A DNA stretch of 64,000 bases from Mycolicibacterium gilvum (GCF_900454025.1 NZ_UGQM01000001.1:1922001-1986000), one strand, 5' to 3'; positions 16,933 through 26,251 are shown, counted from the stretch's first letter. Notes: generated by a model not told the origin, from the sequence alone. Program-made: numbers and translations.

Positions 16933-18155
16933 CGATCCAGCAAGAAGAGCGGGTAGCGGCCCAGCGCCTGGACTACCGGGCGATCGACGTCGACAACCAC
17001 TATTACGAGCCGATCGACTCGTTCACCCGGCACCTGCCCAAGGAGTTCCGCAGCCGCGGGGTGCAGATGCTCAACGACGGCAAGCGCACGTACGCGGTGT
17101 TCGGCGGTGTGATCAACCACTTCATCCCGAACCCGACCTTCGACCCGATCATCGAACCCGGCTGCCTGGACCTACTGTTCCGCGGCGAGATTCCGGAAGG
17201 CGTCGACCCCGCCTCACTGATGAAGGTCGACCGCCTCTCCGAGCATCCCGAGTACCAGAACCGCGACGCCCGGGTGAAGATCCTCGACAAGCAGAACCTC
17301 GAAACGGTGTTCATGCTCCCGACCTTCGCCTGCGGTGTCGAGGAGGGGCTCAAGCACGACATCCCGGCCACCATGGCCTCGGTCCACGCGTTCAACCTGT
17401 GGCTCGACGAGGACTGGGGCTTCAACCGTCCCGACGGCCGAATCCTGTCCGCGCCGATCATCTCGCTCGCCGACGTACAGAAAGCGGTCGAGGAGGTCGA
17501 GTTCGTGCTGAGCCGGGGCGCCAAGATCGTCTGCGTGCGGCCGGCGCCGGTCCCCGGTGAGGTGCGGCCTCGCTCGCTCGGCGATCCGGTGCACGACCCG
17601 GTGTGGGCGCGGCTGGCCGAAGCGGGCGTCCCGGTGGTATTCCATCTGTCCGATTCCGGCTACATGGCCATCCCGGCGCTGTGGGGCGGCAGCGGCGTCT
17701 TCAAGGGATTCGGCAAGCGCGATCCGCTCGACATGGTGATCATGGACGACCGCGCCATCCACGACACCATCGCCTCGATGATCGTGCACCAGGTGTTCAC
17801 CCGGCACCCGAAGCTCAAGGTGGCCAGCATCGAGAACGGTTCGTACTTCGTGTACCGGCTGATCAAGCGGCTCAAGAAATCCGCCAACAACGCGCCGTAC
17901 CACTACAAGGAAGATCCGGTTGAGCAGCTGCGCAACAACGTGTGGATCGCGCCGTACTACGAAGACGACGTGAAGCTGCTTGCCGAAACCATCGGCGTGG
18001 ACAAGATCCTGTTCGGGTCGGACTGGCCGCACGGTGAGGGGTTGGCGGATCCCACATCGTTCACCGCCGACATCCCGCAGTTCCCCGAGTTCAGTCACGA
18101 AGACACTCGGAAGGTCATGCGCGACAACGCCCTCACCCTCGTCCACGGCGCCTGA
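16929..18155 (+). CDS. Amidohydrolase-2 family metal-dependent hydrolase
   Basis: 408 residues, amidohydrolase superfamily (PF04909 type, the ACMSD/ring-hydrolase group). The N-terminal metal motif is degenerate: DVDNHYYEP has only one of the two usual DxHxH histidines. GSDWPHGE near the C-terminus holds the conserved Asp, and VFHLSDSG and ASIENGSYFVYRL lie at the central metal-ligand regions. ATG at 16929 overlaps the crotonase stop. The following FadD19-like ligase, second amidohydrolase and acyl-CoA dehydrogenase pair run in the same direction with very short gaps. Decarboxylation or C-C/ring hydrolysis of a CoA or free-acid intermediate is likely. Confidence 0.87.
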   Translation: MTIQQEERVAAQRLDYRAIDVDNHYYEPIDSFTRHLPKEFRSRGVQMLNDGKRTYAVFGGVINHFIPNPTFDPIIEPGCLDLLFRGEIPEGVDPASLMKVDRLSEHPEYQNRDARVKILDKQNLETVFMLPTFACGVEEGLKHDIPATMASVHAFNLWLDEDWGFNRPDGRILSAPIISLADVQKAVEEVEFVLSRGAKIVCVRPAPVPGEVRPRSLGDPVHDPVWARLAEAGVPVVFHLSDSGYMAIPALWGGSGVFKGFGKRDPLDMVIMDDRAIHDTIASMIVHQVFTRHPKLKVASIENGSYFVYRLIKRLKKSANNAPYHYKEDPVEQLRNNVWIAPYYEDDVKLLAETIGVDKILFGSDWPHGEGLADPTSFTADIPQFPEFSHEDTRKVMRDNALTLVHGA

Positions 18156-18180
18156 CGCGCATGGCGCGGACGCGAGGAGC

Positions 18181-19812
18181 ATGACGGTGCGAGAGTGGAC
18201 GATCGGCGGTGTCGTCGACGCCATCGCCGAGGCGATACCGGACCGGCTGATGACGGTCTGCGGCAGTCGGAGAAGCACCTACGCCGAGACCGCGGAGCGC
18301 ACCCGTCGGGTCGCGAATTTCCTGAGCGCCAATGGGATCGGTGCGCACCAGGAGCGTGACACCATCGACGGCTGGCAGTGCGGTCAGGATCGGGTCGCGC
18401 TGATCATGCACAACGACCTGTACCCGGACATGGTGATCGGCGCGTTGAAGGCGCGTGCGGTGCCGGTGAACGTGAACTTCAACTACACGCCTCGTGAGGT
18501 CGACGAGCTGCTGGCGTACCTGCGTCCCCGCGCGGTAATCTTCCACCGCTCGCTGGGCGCGAAGTTCGCCGACGTGCTGCCCCGTACCGGGGTGGAGGTG
18601 ATGATCTCGATCGACGACGGCAGCAATGCGCCTGAGCTGACGGGGGCGGTGACCCTCGACGACGCGCTCGCCGCCGGCGACGCCGACCAGCCCATCACCC
18701 CGTCTCCTGACGACGTGATGATGATCTGCACGGGCGGCACCACCGGCCGTCCGAAAGGCGTCATGTGGCGCCAGTCCGACACCTACGTGGTGTCGATGAA
18801 CGGCGCCGACCACGAGTCCGTCGACGAGATCCACGCCAAGGTGCAGCACGCAGGACCGCCCTGGTTCGCGGTGTCCCCGCTCATGCATGCCGCGGGCATG
18901 TGGACAGCCTTCGCCGCGCTGCTCAACGGCCAGACCGTGATCCTGTACGACAAGCCGACACTCGACGCCGCCGCGGTGCTGGAAACCGCCGAACGCGAGA
19001 AAGTCGGTCTGATGACGATGGTCGGCGACGCCTACGCCCGGCCGTTGATCGCCGAACTTCAGCGCCGCCCGTACGACCTGTCGTCACTGTTCGCGATCGG
19101 CACCGGCGGCGCAGCCACCAACCAGCGCCACCAGGACGCGCTGCTGGAGTTGCTTCCGCAGATCACCCTGATCAACGGCTACGGGTCTTCGGAGACCGGG
19201 AACATGGCGTTCGGACGCAGCCTGCGCGACGACCGCAAGGACACGTTCGAACGCCGCGACGGTGTGGTGTTGCTGTCCGAAGATCGCACCCGGTTCCTCG
19301 AGCCAGGTGAGGACGAGATCGGCTGGGTCGCGCGGGAGGGACGAATCCCGTTGGGCTACTTCGACGACGCCGACGCCACCGCGCGAACGTTCCCCGTCGT
19401 CGACGGCCGGCGCGTGGTGATCTCCGGAGACCGCGCATCGCTGGAAGCCGACGGCACCATCCGGCTCTACGGACGAGACTCGCTGGTGATCAACACCGGC
19501 GGGGAGAAGGTGTTCGTCGAGGAGGTCGAGGAGGTGCTGCGCGCGCACCACGGCGTCGCCGACGCGCTGGTGATCGGCCGCGACAGCGACCGCTGGGGCC
19601 AGGAGATCGTTGCGCTGGTCCAGAAGCAGCCGGACGCCGTAGTCGATCCTTCGGCTCTGCTGGACGCGTGCCACGAGGCACTGGCCCGCTACAAGGCGCC
19701 CAAAGAGTTCCTCTTCGTCGACCGGGTGCGCCGGTTGGGCAACGGAAAGGCCGATTACCGATGGGCGAAAAGCCAAGTGGCGCCGCAGGACACGCTGGCG
19801 GGTCAGCCGTGA
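18181..19812 (+). CDS. FadD19-like acyl-CoA synthetase
   Basis: 543 residues. ANL motifs: MMICTGGTTGRPKGVMWRQS (A3), INGYGSSETG, the GDRASLEADGTIRLYGRDSL hinge region, and C-terminal RRLGNGKADYRWAK with the catalytic Lys. The sequence VMWR after A3, the SSETG segment and the ending GKxDYRWAK are shared with M. tuberculosis FadD19, the ligase for C24 sterol side-chain acids, as I remember that protein; a branched or cyclic acid is therefore a better guess than a straight fatty acid. ATG at 18181; in-frame codons upstream lie inside the amidohydrolase gene. The stop overlaps the next start (GTGA). Confidence 0.92.
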   Translation: MTVREWTIGGVVDAIAEAIPDRLMTVCGSRRSTYAETAERTRRVANFLSANGIGAHQERDTIDGWQCGQDRVALIMHNDLYPDMVIGALKARAVPVNVNFNYTPREVDELLAYLRPRAVIFHRSLGAKFADVLPRTGVEVMISIDDGSNAPELTGAVTLDDALAAGDADQPITPSPDDVMMICTGGTTGRPKGVMWRQSDTYVVSMNGADHESVDEIHAKVQHAGPPWFAVSPLMHAAGMWTAFAALLNGQTVILYDKPTLDAAAVLETAEREKVGLMTMVGDAYARPLIAELQRRPYDLSSLFAIGTGGAATNQRHQDALLELLPQITLINGYGSSETGNMAFGRSLRDDRKDTFERRDGVVLLSEDRTRFLEPGEDEIGWVAREGRIPLGYFDDADATARTFPVVDGRRVVISGDRASLEADGTIRLYGRDSLVINTGGEKVFVEEVEEVLRAHHGVADALVIGRDSDRWGQEIVALVQKQPDAVVDPSALLDACHEALARYKAPKEFLFVDRVRRLGNGKADYRWAKSQVAPQDTLAGQP

Positions 19813-20657
19813 GCGACAGGGTGAACCGTGCCATCGATTGCCTGGTCAACGTGCACTTCGGCGAGACGGCCAACCAGCCCGATTTCATGCTGAAGGTCCG
19901 CGACGACTACTTCAAGGGTCCGCAATCGCTGTACGACCAGGTCGAGCTGCCGGCACTGCTCGACGAGATGGCCGAGCACGGCGTCGAGAAGGCCATCCTG
20001 ATGGACAACCTCGTCAAGCCGTCGGTCACCGCCCGCAAGTTCGTCGAGGAGCGCCCCGACAAGTTCGCGCTCGCGATCGGCGGTGTCAACCTGCTCCGCC
20101 CGATGCCGTCGTTGCGGGAGCTGTCGTCCGTCGTCGCCGATCTGCCGGTCGCCTATGCCGCTGTCGGACCGAGCTTCTGGGGCGACGGCATGTACCCGCC
20201 CAGCGACGCGGTGTACTACCCGCTCTACACCAAGTGCGCCGAACTCGGTCTGCCGCTGTGCATCAACACCGGCCTGCCCGGCCCGCCGATTCCTGGCGAG
20301 GTGCAGAACCCGATCCACCTCGACCGGGTGTGCGTGCGCTTCCCCGAGCTGAAGTTGTGCATGATCCACGGTGCGGACCCGTGGTGGGACGTCGCGATCC
20401 GGCTGCTGATCAAGTACGCGAACCTGCGCATCATGACCTCGGCGTGGTCGCCGAAACGCCTGCCCGACAGCCTGCTTCACTACATGCGCACCCGCGGCAA
20501 GAACAAGGTGATCTTCGCCTCCGACTGGCCGGTGCTGCGCCAGAGCCGCGTCGTGCCCGAGGCGCTCGCGCTGGACCTGCCGCCCGACGTCCTCGACAAT
20601 TACCTCTACAACAACGCCAACGACTTCTTCTTCGGCACGGACGAACAGGAGATCTGA
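19809..20657 (+). CDS. Amidohydrolase-2 family metal-dependent hydrolase
   Basis: 282 residues, shorter than the other two amidohydrolases in the window. Visible features: CLVNVHFGET at the N-terminus, where DxHxH is expected but only one His is present; CINTGLPGPP and MIHGADPWWDVAIRL in the middle; and FASDWPVLRQSR, with the conserved SDWP Asp, near the C-terminus. The GTG at 19809 overlaps the ligase stop. The pattern of ligase - amidohydrolase - two acyl-CoA dehydrogenase subunits suggests that it acts on a CoA-linked or ring-opened intermediate. Confidence 0.85.
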   Translation: MSDRVNRAIDCLVNVHFGETANQPDFMLKVRDDYFKGPQSLYDQVELPALLDEMAEHGVEKAILMDNLVKPSVTARKFVEERPDKFALAIGGVNLLRPMPSLRELSSVVADLPVAYAAVGPSFWGDGMYPPSDAVYYPLYTKCAELGLPLCINTGLPGPPIPGEVQNPIHLDRVCVRFPELKLCMIHGADPWWDVAIRLLIKYANLRIMTSAWSPKRLPDSLLHYMRTRGKNKVIFASDWPVLRQSRVVPEALALDLPPDVLDNYLYNNANDFFFGTDEQEI

Positions 20658-20659
20658 CC

Positions 20660-21697
20660 GTGGACCGGTACGAACTGCGCAGGCTGGACTACAGCCTGTC
20701 CGAGGACCACCAGGCGCTGCAAGCGGCCTACAAGGACCTCTTCGCCACCCGCTGCACCATCGACACGGTCCGCGCGGCCGAGGAGTCCGGGTTCGACAAG
20801 AACCTGTGGGAACGCTTGTGCGCCATGGGTGCGACGACGATGGCGCTGCCAGAGTCGGTCGGGGGCGACGGAGCGACCCTGGTCGACCTGACGCTGGTCG
20901 CCGAGGAGATCGGTCGCTCGCTCGCGACTGTTCCGTGGATCGATCACGTGGTGGCGGCTCGGCTGCTGGCCCGGCTCGGTTCCGTGGACGCCGACGTCGT
21001 GAACGGGAAGAACCTGGTCGCGCTGGATCCTGCGCCCGACAGCGCCGGGGTCCGGCTGATTCCGGCCGGGTCGATCGCCGACCGCCTCCTCGTGCGCGAC
21101 GGCGACGAGATCGTCGCATTGAGCTTTTCGTCGCGTCCGGCGCGGGTCGACAACATCGGCAAGCTGCCGATGGCGTGGGTCGATCCGGCGGCCGCCGACA
21201 GCCGCACCGTGCTCGCCAGCGGTGCCGCAGCGCTCGCGGAATATCAACGGGCGCTGGACGAATGGCAACTGCTGACCGCCGCCGCGCTGGTCGGTCTGGT
21301 CGAGGAGACCATGACGATCGCTGCCGAGTTCTCAAAGACGCGCTACACCCTCGGCGTGCCGATCTCGACGCTGCAGGCGATCTCGCATCCGCTGGCCAAC
21401 ATCGCGATCGTCGTGCAGGGCGGCCGCAACCTGGCCCGGCGCGCCGCATGGTTCCTGGACAACGAGCCCGACGAGCGTCGCGAGCTCGCGCCGTCGGCGT
21501 TCGTGTTCATGGCCGAGGAGGCCGCCAAGGCCGCGACCATGGCGGTGCACGTGCAGGGCGGTCTGGGGGTGTCCGCGGAGGCGGCCGCCACCGCCTACCT
21601 GGTCCGCGCCCGCGGGTGGGCGGTCGCCGGCGGAGATCCGGGTGTGACGGCCAAGTACACCGCGCAGATCGTCGCCGACCGCGAAGGGCGGAGCTAG
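20660..21697 (+). CDS. Acyl-CoA dehydrogenase subunit, FadE28-like (no catalytic Glu)
   Basis: 345 residues, short for a FadE. Acyl-CoA dehydrogenase features: MGATTMALPESVGGDGATLV, AEEIGRSLATVPWIDH, KTRYTLGVPISTLQAISHPL, and HVQGGLGVSAEAAATAYLVR, where a Gly-rich segment stands at the usual GGYGY position. No Glu is seen at either standard catalytic site. Together with the next gene it resembles the heteromeric steroid acyl-CoA dehydrogenases of mycobacteria (FadE28-FadE29 type), in which one partner lacks the base. GTG start at 20660, two bases after the amidohydrolase stop; the next gene starts three bases after its own stop. Confidence 0.88.
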   Translation: MDRYELRRLDYSLSEDHQALQAAYKDLFATRCTIDTVRAAEESGFDKNLWERLCAMGATTMALPESVGGDGATLVDLTLVAEEIGRSLATVPWIDHVVAARLLARLGSVDADVVNGKNLVALDPAPDSAGVRLIPAGSIADRLLVRDGDEIVALSFSSRPARVDNIGKLPMAWVDPAAADSRTVLASGAAALAEYQRALDEWQLLTAAALVGLVEETMTIAAEFSKTRYTLGVPISTLQAISHPLANIAIVVQGGRNLARRAAWFLDNEPDERRELAPSAFVFMAEEAAKAATMAVHVQGGLGVSAEAAATAYLVRARGWAVAGGDPGVTAKYTAQIVADREGRS

Positions 21698-21700
21698 ACA

Positions 21701-22891
21701 ATGGATTTCTCACGGGTTCAGCTGTCCGACGACGAGCAGAAGTTCCAGGACGAGGTTCGCACATTCCTGAGCGAGATCGTCACCGACGAGGTGATCCGGC
21801 GCGACCGCGAGACCGGCGACAACTTCGACGAGGGTGTGCACCTTGCGCTCGGTGCTGCCGGCTATCTCGACCGCGACTGGAATCCGGCCACCGAACGGCC
21901 GTTTTCGAGGGTGGAGCGGCGGATCTGGGAGCTGGAGAAGCGCCGCGCTCACGTCCCGTGGGTGACGTCGGGTACGACCGCGATGATCACCAAGTCCGTC
22001 GAGAAGTTCGGCTCACCCGAGCTCAAAGACGAAGTGCTGCCGCGGGTCTACAGCGGGCACGTCCGGCTGTGCCTCGGCTACACCGAACCCGAGGGCGGGT
22101 CTGACGTCGCGACCTGCAAGACCCGGGCCGTGCGCGATGGATCGAGCTGGGTGATCAACGGCTCCAAGATGTTCACCACCGGTGCGCACAACTGTCAGTA
22201 CGTCTTCCTGATCACCAATACCGACCCGAGCGCGCCGAAACACAAGAGCCTGACCATGTTCCTGGTGCCACTCGACACCCCCGGCGTCGAGATCCAGGGC
22301 ATCCGCACCGTCGACGGCGACCGCACCAACATCGTCTACTACAGCGACGTCCGCGTCGACGACCGTTACCGGCTCGGCGAGGTCAACGGCGGGTGGACCG
22401 TGGTGCGCGAACCGCTCAACGCCGAGCACGGTGACGTCGCCGCCGCCGACGACGGACTGGCCGACGTGTCGATCATGATGCACCAGGCCATGTTCATGGC
22501 CAAGGCCGTCGACACGGCCGCGCAGAAGTCGACCATCCCGGATCCCAACGGCCGCAGGCTGATCGACGACGGTGCTGTCGCCTACCGGCTGGGTCGCAGT
22601 GTCGCGCGCCTGGAGGCGTCGCTGTCGGCACCCAGTATCTTCGGGCGGGTCGCACTCGCCCAGACCATGCGTGACATCTCACCCGACCTGATGGACATCC
22701 TGGGGACCGCCTCGGCGCTGCCGGTCGGCACCGACGGCGCCGCCGACGACGGTGCCGCTGAGTACGTCTACCGGTTCGCACCGTTGGTCGGGATCTACGG
22801 CGGCACCCTCGAGGTGTTCCGCAACATGATCGCCCAGTACGTGCTCGGCCTCGGTAAGCCGAACTACTCGCCGCCGCGCAAGGCGTCCTGA
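21701..22891 (+). CDS. Acyl-CoA dehydrogenase, FadE29-like catalytic partner
   Basis: 396 residues, full-length acyl-CoA dehydrogenase. LCLGYTEPEGGSDVATCKTR is the flavin/substrate loop, INGSKMFTTGAHNCQYVFLI the central beta domain, and PLVGIYGGTLEVFRNMIAQY the C-terminal helix. A candidate catalytic Glu is Glu242 in PLNAEHG, matching the position used by FadE29-type enzymes, while the EGT position of short-chain types is GGT here. Partner of the preceding FadE28-like subunit. It ends the plus-strand operon and is followed by a family A palindrome at the convergent thiolase gene. Confidence 0.92.
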   Translation: MDFSRVQLSDDEQKFQDEVRTFLSEIVTDEVIRRDRETGDNFDEGVHLALGAAGYLDRDWNPATERPFSRVERRIWELEKRRAHVPWVTSGTTAMITKSVEKFGSPELKDEVLPRVYSGHVRLCLGYTEPEGGSDVATCKTRAVRDGSSWVINGSKMFTTGAHNCQYVFLITNTDPSAPKHKSLTMFLVPLDTPGVEIQGIRTVDGDRTNIVYYSDVRVDDRYRLGEVNGGWTVVREPLNAEHGDVAAADDGLADVSIMMHQAMFMAKAVDTAAQKSTIPDPNGRRLIDDGAVAYRLGRSVARLEASLSAPSIFGRVALAQTMRDISPDLMDILGTASALPVGTDGAADDGAAEYVYRFAPLVGIYGGTLEVFRNMIAQYVLGLGKPNYSPPRKAS

Positions 22892-22895
22892 ACCT

Positions 22896-22958
22896 CGCCG
22901 AACTTGCATTCCAGCAGGCGTTCACTCGAACTTTCGCTGCTGGAACGCAAGTTCGGCG
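22896..22958. repeat. Intergenic palindrome family A, copy 2
   Basis: Arms 22896-22917 and 22937-22958 (21 of 22 pair), loop 19 nt. The loop is the reverse complement type of copy 1, with GTTCGAGTGA shared, so this copy lies in the opposite orientation. It sits between a convergent acyl-CoA dehydrogenase and thiolase gene, as expected of a bidirectional terminator. Confidence 0.85.
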
Positions 22959-22961
22959 GGT

Positions 22962-24107
22962 TTATGTGGTGAGGATGGTGGCGCCTGCGGTGCCGGGGGC
23001 GCCGTAGAGTTGGGCGAAGCCGACCTTCGGATCGCCGGGGATTTGGCGGTCGCCGGCTTGGCCGCGGAGTTGTCGGACGATTTCGTGGAGTTGGCGTAGG
23101 CCGGAGGCGCCGATCGGTTCGCCGTTGGCCAGTAGTCCGCCGTCGGTGTTGACGGGCATGGTTCCGCCGATCTCGGTGGCGCCGTCGGCGATGAGTTTTT
23201 CCTGTTCGCCGTCGGCGCAGAAGCCGGCTTCGGCCATGTGGATGATCTCGGCGCCGGCGTCGGTGTCCTGCAGTTGGATCACGTCGACGTCGGAGGGTTC
23301 GATGCCGGCCTTCTCGAACGCCGCCCGCGATGCGTAGACGGTGGGGGCGACGTCTTCGTCGACGGGAGCGAACGTGGTGTTGACTTCGTAGGCGCCGTAT
23401 TTGCGGGTGCGGACCTCGACGGCGCGGACGAACACCGGTTTGTTGGTGTACTTGTGGGCGAGGTCGGCGCGGCACATCACCACGGCGGCGGCGCCTTCGT
23501 CGGGGGAGCAGAACATGTACTGCGTCAGCGGGTAGTTGAGCATGGGGGAGTTCAGGATGGCGTCTTCGTCCATCGGCTTGCGACGGAATGCGTTGGGGTT
23601 CAACGCGCCGTTGCGCAGATTCTTGTTGACGACTTTGGCCAGGGTGCGGTGGCTGACGTGGTGGGTGTGCAGGTAGCGGTTGGCTTTCATGCCGAAGAAC
23701 TGGGTGGTCAGGTATTGGCCGTTCTCGGCGTACCAGCTGGGCATGCCGACCAGGCCGGGGTCTTCGGTGAAGGCGCCGCGAGGATGTTTGTCGAGGCCGA
23801 CGGCGATGCCGATGTCGTAGTCGCCGAGCCGGATTCCGTCTGCGCAGGTTTTGGTGGCGCTGGCGGCGGTCGCGCAGGCGTTGAAGACGTTGGTGAACGG
23901 GATGCCCGAGAGGCCGAGCATGCCGACGATGGCGTCGGGGTTGGCGACCGTCCAGCTGCCGCCGACGCCGAATTGGATGTCGTTCCAGGACACGCCTGCG
24001 TCGGCGACTGCTGCGGTGATGGCATCGACGCCCATCTGCATGGCGGTCTTGCCCTCGAATCGGCCGAACGGGTGCAGCCCCACCCCGATGATCGCGACGT
24101 CGTGCAT
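22962..24107 (-). CDS. Thiolase-like lipid-transfer-type protein (SCP-x/Ltp group)
   Basis: 381 residues. The nucleophile is Cys78 in VFNACATAASAT. The usual GHP histidine is replaced: the motif reads GGLLANGEPIGASGLRQ, with Glu. The His-containing segment of normal thiolases is replaced by LQDTDAGAEIIHMAE. Such proteins belong to the Ltp/SCP-x thiolase group, where aldol-type cleavage rather than thiolysis occurs in some members (Ltp2 of steroid side-chain removal). Thiolase chemistry should not be assumed. ATG at 24107 follows AGAAGGGAC. The codons are strongly C-ending. It is cotranscribed with the thioesterase-like gene 19 bases upstream. Confidence 0.85.
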   Translation of the reverse strand: MHDVAIIGVGLHPFGRFEGKTAMQMGVDAITAAVADAGVSWNDIQFGVGGSWTVANPDAIVGMLGLSGIPFTNVFNACATAASATKTCADGIRLGDYDIGIAVGLDKHPRGAFTEDPGLVGMPSWYAENGQYLTTQFFGMKANRYLHTHHVSHRTLAKVVNKNLRNGALNPNAFRRKPMDEDAILNSPMLNYPLTQYMFCSPDEGAAAVVMCRADLAHKYTNKPVFVRAVEVRTRKYGAYEVNTTFAPVDEDVAPTVYASRAAFEKAGIEPSDVDVIQLQDTDAGAEIIHMAEAGFCADGEQEKLIADGATEIGGTMPVNTDGGLLANGEPIGASGLRQLHEIVRQLRGQAGDRQIPGDPKVGFAQLYGAPGTAGATILTT

Positions 24108-24126
24108 GTTCAGTCCCTTCTGACGG

Positions 24127-24936
24127 TTAGCGACGTGGACGGACCAGTTGCGCCTGCTGGATGGCGGCCACCGGCCCGTTCTCGTCGAACAACGTTCCCC
24201 TCGACACCCCGACACCGTCTGCGCCGTAACGGCTTTCCGACCGCACTCCGATCCAGTCGCCCTCGGGCAGGCGGTGTAGGTGCACCGCGAGATCGGTGTT
24301 CAGGAAGGTGAAGTCGGCCGGATCGAGCCTACTTCCCATGCCGTTGGCGATGTCGGCGACGGCGAAGAGCCGCTGCGTGGGGGTCATCTGCTCACCGACG
24401 ACAAGATCCACCAGCGGGGTCGCCCAGCACTCCGCCTCGACGCTGTGCAGGATGTCGTTGAGCCAGAGCCAGTCCAGACTGTGGATGTAGGTGCGGTCGG
24501 TGTCGTCGTCGGGTAGCCGTCGTCGGCCTTCGGATACCGGACGCATCGGCTCGATCGGGGTTTCGGGCAGCGTCGGGGTCGGCACACGCTGGAATCGCCA
24601 TGCCGACGCGGTGGCGACGACGCGCGGCGCACCGTCGGCGCCGGGGGCGGTCATGTCGGCGCCCAGGAGTTCGATCTGTCTGCCGCGGCGATCGATCCTG
24701 GCCTGCACCCACAGTTCGTCGGTGACCGGGACCGGGCCCAGCAGGTCGATCACGACGCGGCTGATGCGGGTGTCGTCGCGCGGCGCGCAGCGTTCGATGG
24801 CGCGGACCAGGAGCGCGGAGACCGGTGCGGCGTTCTGCATGGACCGGCCCCACGTGCTGATGACGTGGTCGGATGACGCGAACCTCTCCCCGCGGGGATC
24901 GTCGGGGTCGACGAGTTCGTAGTAAGCGTCTGTCAC
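24127..24936 (-). CDS. Acyl-CoA thioesterase-like protein (double hot-dog, TesB type)
   Basis: 269 residues with two hot-dog repeats: the N-terminal half includes ASSDHVISTWGRSMQNAAPV, the C-terminal half LNTDLAVHLHRLPEGDWIGV and SRGTLFDENGPVAAIQQAQL, the usual 4HBT_3/TesB ending. Such proteins hydrolyse acyl-CoA or, when degenerate, act as partner domains. The GTG at 24936 is chosen since the upstream in-frame codons enter the P450 promoter. It is first in a two-gene operon with the thiolase-like gene and divergent from a P450, sharing a 21-bp operator copy. Confidence 0.8.
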   Translation of the reverse strand: MTDAYYELVDPDDPRGERFASSDHVISTWGRSMQNAAPVSALLVRAIERCAPRDDTRISRVVIDLLGPVPVTDELWVQARIDRRGRQIELLGADMTAPGADGAPRVVATASAWRFQRVPTPTLPETPIEPMRPVSEGRRRLPDDDTDRTYIHSLDWLWLNDILHSVEAECWATPLVDLVVGEQMTPTQRLFAVADIANGMGSRLDPADFTFLNTDLAVHLHRLPEGDWIGVRSESRYGADGVGVSRGTLFDENGPVAAIQQAQLVRPRR

Positions 24937-24986
24937 GTCCCGTCCTGTCTTGCGCCGCGCCGGCCACCAGCAGGATAGGGTGACGT

Positions 24987-25007
24987 CTATCGAAAGCACA
25001 ACCGTAT
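24987..25007. promoter_or_regulatory. Copy of the shared 21-bp operator (P450/thioesterase divergent promoter)
   Basis: CTATCGA-N7-ACCGTAT. The right arm has one deviation and the left arm is the weakest of the nine. It lies between divergent genes, 17 bp from the P450 start and 50 bp from the thioesterase start. Its left arm resembles that of the copy at 16033 (CTACCGA), which supports its being real. Confidence 0.4.
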
Positions 25008-25024
25008 CGCTTACAGGAGTAAGA

Positions 25025-26251
25025 ATGGATGTCGTTGGGCAATCCGTGGCCGACGTGCACTTCGACCCGTTCTCCGCGGACTTCTACGACGACCCGCATG
25101 CGTGCTATCCGCGGCTGCGGGCCGAGGCGCCGGTCTACTACAACCAGACCTACGAGTTCTATGCGCTGAGTCGGCACGCCGACGTCGCCGCGGGGCTCAA
25201 GGACTTCGCGACCTACTCCTCGGCCTACGGCGTGGATCTGGCGATGGTACGGCGCGGCAAGCCTGTGCCGGCCAAGATGATCATCTCGATCGATCCCCCG
25301 GAACACCGTGTGATGCGTAGCCTGGTCAACAAGGTGTTCACGCCGCGGGCCATCGGCGCGCTGAAGGCGATGATCACCGAGACCATCGACGGATTCCTCG
25401 CGGACGCGCTCGACGGTGGCGCTGAACTGGATGTGGTGCAGGACTTCTCGGTGTACTTCCCGGTCGACGTGATCACGAAGATGCTGGGTGTGCCTGCGGA
25501 GTACCGCCAGCAGGTACGACTCTGGATCGACGAGTCACTGCACCGCGAGCCCGGACAGATCGAGATGTCGAAGTCCGGGATGCAGGCGATGACCGAGATC
25601 TGGCTGATGTACTACGAGCTGATCAAACAACGGCGTGAGCATCCGCGCGACGACATGATCAGCGCGCTCATCGCCGCCGAGGTGGATCGCGAAGACGGTT
25701 CGACCAGCACGCTCGACGACGCCGAGATCGCGGGATTCGCGACGCTGCTCGGCGGAGCCGGTGCCGAGACGGTGACCAAGCTGATCGGCAGTGCCGTGGT
25801 CACCTTCGCGCGTCATCCCGACCAGTGGCGGCAGCTGCTTGCCGACCGCGCCATGGTCCCCGTCGCGATCGAGGAGCTGCTGCGCTACGACGCCCCGGTC
25901 CAGTACAACGTCCGCAGGTCCACCACCAACGTGACCCTGCACGGCGTGACCATTCCAGCCGGAGCGCCGGTGTTCCTGCTGGGGGCCTCGGCCAACCGTG
26001 ATCCCGCCGCGTGGACCGCACCCGACGTGTTCGACATCCACCGGGACCGCACGGAAGCGCAGAACCTGGCGTTCGGATACGGCATCCACAGCTGTCTGGG
26101 CGCGGCGCTGGCGCGGATGGAGAGCACGATCGCCCTGGAGCGACTGCTGGACCTGATGCCGCGCTATGAGGTCCACTGGGACCGCTGCCGGCGGGTCAGC
26201 ATGCAGAACGTATCCGGGTGGTCGCATGTCCCGGTGCGGATCCTGCCGTGA
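25025..26251 (+). CDS. Cytochrome P450
   Basis: 408 residues, soluble bacterial P450. The heme ligand is Cys357 in AFGYGIHSCLGAALAR. The I-helix reads LLGGAGAETVTKLIG, with Glu-Thr preserved, and the ExxR motif is IEELLRYDAPVQYNVRRS. ATG at 25025 after ACAGGAG. The CYP family cannot be assigned from sequence inspection. It is divergent from a thioesterase/thiolase operon and ends directly against a convergent NYN-domain gene. It would need an external ferredoxin and reductase; none is encoded in this window. Confidence 0.95.
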   Translation: MDVVGQSVADVHFDPFSADFYDDPHACYPRLRAEAPVYYNQTYEFYALSRHADVAAGLKDFATYSSAYGVDLAMVRRGKPVPAKMIISIDPPEHRVMRSLVNKVFTPRAIGALKAMITETIDGFLADALDGGAELDVVQDFSVYFPVDVITKMLGVPAEYRQQVRLWIDESLHREPGQIEMSKSGMQAMTEIWLMYYELIKQRREHPRDDMISALIAAEVDREDGSTSTLDDAEIAGFATLLGGAGAETVTKLIGSAVVTFARHPDQWRQLLADRAMVPVAIEELLRYDAPVQYNVRRSTTNVTLHGVTIPAGAPVFLLGASANRDPAAWTAPDVFDIHRDRTEAQNLAFGYGIHSCLGAALARMESTIALERLLDLMPRYEVHWDRCRRVSMQNVSGWSHVPVRILP

